From Candidatus Ferrigenium altingense (GTDB lineage: Bacteria > Pseudomonadota > Gammaproteobacteria > Burkholderiales > Gallionellaceae): a stretch of DNA of 64,000 bases. How positions within the stretch are numbered: position 1 is the first letter of the stretch; each line of letters opens with the position of its first letter. The notes below the pieces were generated by a model. It searched no databases and was not told where the DNA came from. It worked only from the letters and a program-made list of their open reading frames with translations. The position numbers and the translations under genes were made by a program. Positions 61,509 to 64,000 of this stretch are shown one piece after another. The stretch lies in the NCBI GenBank assembly GCA_020621985.1, contig JAHRYS010000001.1:712459-776458 (forward strand), read 5' to 3'.

Positions 61509-61553
61509 CTACGAACCAAGGGGTCGGGCGTTCGAATCGCTCCGGGCGCACCA
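61509..61553 (+). repeat. att site: tRNA-Arg(ACG) 3' half, copy 2 (right end of island B)
   Basis: Identical over 45 bp to 13311-13355. The upstream AT-rich sequence supplies no tRNA 5' half. Right of it come a terminator and the core genes, so this is the island/chromosome boundary. Confidence 0.9.
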
Positions 61554-61560
61554 GTAATTC

Positions 61561-61592
61561 AAAGGGTTAGGCAGAAATGCTTAGCCCTTTTT
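61561..61592 (+). terminator. intrinsic terminator, probably of the ancestral tRNA-Arg gene
   Basis: A 12-bp stem with two possible G-T pairs (AAAGGGTTAGGC / GCTTAGCCCTTT) followed by a T-run, 8 bp after the att repeat. It lies on the core side and is likely the original tRNA terminator. Sequence from here to 61800 holds no convincing gene. Confidence 0.7.
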
Positions 61593-61804
61593 TCTTTTCT
61601 GCGCGACTATTTCGGGGGCTTTTATTCCCAAGCTGTTCCCGCCGGATCATGGCAAGGCTGCGATTTGCCCGACCCCTTTCATTCGTGATGCGGTGTTCCT
61701 GCTTGGGGTGCTGGCCTTCGGCTTCGTTGGTGTTTTCATTGAACCGATGCTGCGGTGGGGTTCAGACTGTTACAGGAGTGAATAGCCCGCGATAGCATGG
61801 GTTG

Positions 61805-61833
61805 AAAAAAAGCCGGGATCATTCCCGGCTTTT
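61805..61833 (-). terminator. intrinsic terminator of folD
   Basis: Stem AGCCGGGA/TCCCGGCT with a 4-nt loop. Read leftward it ends in TTTTTTT, 69 bp past the folD stop. Confidence 0.8.
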
Positions 61834-61901
61834 GATTGGAACGAATATTGAGCTTCTTCCGGAATCCTGTCTTAAACAATCACGAGACTCCAATATTCAA
61901 T

Positions 61902-62762
61902 TTACTTGCCGAGACCGGATAAGCGTTCCGCTGCGCGCACGGCGTTCGCCACCAGCATGGTGATGGTCATCGGGCCGACACCGCCGGGAACCGGGGTGAT
62001 CCAGCCGGCGACTTCCTTCGCGGAATCGAAATCCACGTCGCCGCACAGCTTGCCGTCGGGCATGCGGTTGATGCCGACGTCGATCACCGCCGCGCCGGGT
62101 TTGATCATGCTGCCGGTGATCATCTTCGCCTTGCCGGTGGCGACGACGAGAATGTCGGCGTCGCGGGTGTATTTGGCGAGGTCGACGGTCTTGGAGGTGC
62201 AGATGGTGACGGTGGCGTTATGTTGCAGCAGCATCAGCGCCATCGGTTTTCCGACGATGTTGCTGCGCCCGACCACCACGGCATGCTTGCCTTCGATGCT
62301 CACGCCGCATTTTTCCAGCAGCTTCATCGCGCCGTAAGGGGTGCAGGGGGCGAAGCGCATGTTGCCGGTGACCAGCGCGCCGACGTTCATCGGGTGGAAG
62401 CCGTCCACGTCCTTGTCCGGGCTGATGGCCTCGAGCACCTTGCTGGTGTCGATGTGTTTGGGCACGGGCAGTTGCACGAGGATGCCGTGGATCTTCGGGT
62501 CGCTGTTCAGCTCGGCGATCTTCTTCAGCAGTGCGGCTTCCGGTGTGTCGGCTGCCATGACGACGTGCTCGGAATGCAGGCCCAGTTCGGCGCAGGCCTT
62601 CACCTTGTTGGCGACGTACACCTTGGAGGCGGGGTCTTCGCCGACGATGATGACCGCCAGCCCCGGTGTGACGCCGCGTATTTTCAGTGCATTGGCGCGT
62701 TCCTTCCACTCGGCGCGCACCTGCTGGGCGATGGTTTTGCCGTCGATAATCTGTGCCGTCAT
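61902..62762 (-). CDS. folD: bifunctional methylenetetrahydrofolate dehydrogenase/cyclohydrolase
   Basis: A 286-residue cytosolic enzyme that converts 5,10-methylene-THF to 10-formyl-THF in one-carbon metabolism. Start [10 protein letters not shown] chosen by GGAGC upstream. Seen: [16 protein letters not shown] with the catalytic Tyr and Lys, [30 protein letters not shown] (NADP loop) and [15 protein letters not shown]. All family signatures are present. Confidence 0.96.
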   Translation of the reverse strand: MTAQIIDGKTIAQQVRAEWKERANALKIRGVTPGLAVIIVGEDPASKVYVANKVKACAELGLHSEHVVMAADTPEAALLKKIAELNSDPKIHGILVQLPVPKHIDTSKVLEAISPDKDVDGFHPMNVGALVTGNMRFAPCTPYGAMKLLEKCGVSIEGKHAVVVGRSNIVGKPMALMLLQHNATVTICTSKTVDLAKYTRDADILVVATGKAKMITGSMIKPGAAVIDVGINRMPDGKLCGDVDFDSAKEVAGWITPVPGGVGPMTITMLVANAVRAAERLSGLGK

Positions 62763-62787
62763 GATTTGCTCCCGTTTGTTAAGTGAG

Positions 62788-63330
62788 TTACTTGCCTGAG
62801 GATTTATTCTGGTACGCCTTGATGCCATTCATGATTTCCGCATGAGCCGCTTCAATCCCTTCCCAGCCGTTGATCTTGACCCACTTGCCCGGCTCCAGGG
62901 CTTTGTAGAGTTCGAAGAAATGCTTGATTTGCTCCAGCGTGATCTTCGGCAAATCCTCATAAGACAGAACTTCATGGTAAAGCGGCGTCAGCTTGTCGGT
63001 GGGCACAGCGATGATCTTGGCATCGCCGCCGCCTTCATCCGACATGCTTAACATGCCGACCGGGCGGCAGGGGATGATAGCACCATGAATGATGGGAAAC
63101 GGGGTGACCACCAGCACATCCACCGGGTCGCCGTCGTCGGCGATGGTTTCCGGGATGAAGCCATAGTTGCACGGATAGCGCATCAGCGATCCGATGAAGC
63201 GATCCACCACCAGCACGCCGGAAACCTTGTCGACTTCGTACTTTACCGGGTCGGCGTGCTTGGGGATTTCAATGATGACATTGCATTCGTAGGGAAGATT
63301 GTCGCCGGGGCGCACATTTAACAAACTCAT
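62788..63330 (-). CDS. ppa: inorganic pyrophosphatase (family I)
   Basis: A 180-residue cytosolic pyrophosphatase. Seen: [26 protein letters not shown], the signature [10 protein letters not shown] with the metal-binding Asp residues, and [16 protein letters not shown]. Divergent from the phosphofructokinase gene and 25 bp upstream of folD on the same strand, so likely co-transcribed with it. Confidence 0.96.
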   Translation of the reverse strand: MSLLNVRPGDNLPYECNVIIEIPKHADPVKYEVDKVSGVLVVDRFIGSLMRYPCNYGFIPETIADDGDPVDVLVVTPFPIIHGAIIPCRPVGMLSMSDEGGGDAKIIAVPTDKLTPLYHEVLSYEDLPKITLEQIKHFFELYKALEPGKWVKINGWEGIEAAHAEIMNGIKAYQNKSSGK

Positions 63331-63445
63331 ACTGCTCCTTAAGGTTAGCGAAATAAAAAACGCGTAATTATAAGCGAATCAGGGCGGTGCCGCAGGGCCG
63401 TATTCGGTTTAGAATGATTGCTCTTTATCACGGGGAGGTGATGTC

Positions 63446-64000
63446 ATGGCAACGCAAGCGAAGCTAACCGGCAAAATGGTGATCGGCCAATCGGGCGGCC
63501 CCACCGTTGTCATCAACCAATCGTTGGTCGGCGCGGTGCTGGCGGCGCGCCGGCAGCCCAATATCACCGGCATCCTAGGCGCGCGTCACGGCATCGCCGG
63601 GATCATGAAAGAGGATTTCATCGATCTGACCGCGCAGAGCGTCGAGCAGCTCGAACTGGTCGCCACCACCCCGGCGGCGGCGCTGGGTTCGGTGCGCCTC
63701 AAGCCCGGCAAGGCCGAATGCGAAAAGGTGTTCGAGGTGTTCAGGAAGAACGACGTGCGCTATTTCTTCTACATCGGCGGCAACGATTCCGCCGAGACCG
63801 CGCATATCATCGCCGAGATGGCGAAAGAAGCGAATTACGATTTCTGCACCGTGCATATTCCCAAGACTATCGACAACGACCTGAAGGTCACAGACCACTG
63901 CCCCGGCTTCGCTTCGGCGGCGCGCTTCGTCGCGCTGGCCTTCATGGGCGACGACCGCGACAACCGCGCGCTGCAAGGCATCAAGGTCAACGTGGTGATG
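63446..64000 (+). CDS. pfp: 6-phosphofructokinase, probably PPi-dependent (C-terminus off the edge)
   Basis: 185 residues are visible from MATQAKLTGK, with GGGGAGG upstream. Seen: IGQSGGPTVVINQSLVGAV (nucleotide/PPi loop), YIGGNDSAET and PKTIDNDL with the catalytic Asp pair. The GGNDS loop, in place of the GGDGS of ATP enzymes, and a GG.D pattern are typical of pyrophosphate-using enzymes of methylotrophs and nitrifier relatives. It is divergent from ppa, an intriguing pairing since ppa destroys its presumed substrate. Confidence 0.88.
   Translation, partial: MATQAKLTGKMVIGQSGGPTVVINQSLVGAVLAARRQPNITGILGARHGIAGIMKEDFIDLTAQSVEQLELVATTPAAALGSVRLKPGKAECEKVFEVFRKNDVRYFFYIGGNDSAETAHIIAEMAKEANYDFCTVHIPKTIDNDLKVTDHCPGFASAARFVALAFMGDDRDNRALQGIKVNVVM

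Noticed and set aside
1-64000. CRISPR arrays
   Set aside because: No regularly spaced short repeats with unique spacers were found; the direct repeats present are att, RIT, IS target or operator repeats.

Overview
The window looks like the chromosome of a betaproteobacterium, probably of the Nitrosomonadales/Gallionellaceae type. The basis is the right-hand core segment (folD, ppa and a pyrophosphate-type phosphofructokinase with GGNDS and PKTIDNDL motifs) and the general character of the proteins; this placement is an inference. Almost everything left of about 61.55 kb is accessory DNA. Two perfect 45-bp copies of the 3' half of a tRNA-Arg(ACG) gene (13311-13355 and 61509-61553), neither attached to a 5' half, divide it into two tandem genomic islands sharing one attachment site. 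The intact tRNA is predicted to lie off the left edge.

Island A (1 to about 13.3 kb, right end only) is an integrative mobilizable element carrying phage defence. From its right end it has a DUF4102/P4-type integrase (11856-13139), an uncharacterised gene, a candidate oriT (inverted repeats at 10.73-10.82 kb), and a leftward, translationally coupled mobilization operon: AlpA-like HTH, ribbon-helix-helix accessory protein, 870-aa MOBP-like relaxase, TraK/StbC-size protein, TraL/StbB-like P-loop ATPase and membrane proteins. The same strand continues into brxA-brxB-brxC of a BREX system whose remaining genes lie beyond the left edge.

Island B (13356-61553, 48.2 kb) is a mosaic. It holds: an integrase with a DUF4224 excisionase-like partner; an uncharacterised block ending in a second tyrosine recombinase (14988-18204); a 582-aa caspase-like protease in a typical integron gene cassette with an attC at each end and no integron integrase nearby; and two 3192-bp recombinase-in-trio (RIT) elements (23219-26410 and 36444-39635) in direct orientation with perfect 37-bp terminal inverted repeats. 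The RIT pair encloses about 10 kb of cargo: a trypsin-like protease, a tightly coupled four-gene operon (abortive-infection-like protein, winged-helix linker, zinc-finger ABC/SMC-like ATPase, PD-(D/E)XK nuclease) and a second PD-(D/E)XK gene cleanly split by an IS256-family element with an 8-bp target duplication. The outer sides of the RIT pair carry matching palindromes, as if the whole 16.5-kb unit were a composite element. This is the best candidate for an undescribed defence system.

The rest of island B has small membrane peptides and an IHF/HU-like protein, an XRE-regulated leftward operon of uncharacterised genes, secreted proteins and lipoproteins, a third recombinase, a DUF2779 nuclease, a heavy-metal efflux locus (CDF, OprB porin, CzcCBA/Cus-type RND with DUF3240 and a His-rich CzcI-like protein), an integrase remnant split by a 205-bp MITE-like element, and hipBA beside the att end. 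Core genes folD, ppa and pfp follow.

The proposed logic is that mobility modules (three integrase types, RIT, IS256, integron cassette, mob genes) assembled a set of defence, metal-resistance and stability functions at one tRNA locus.
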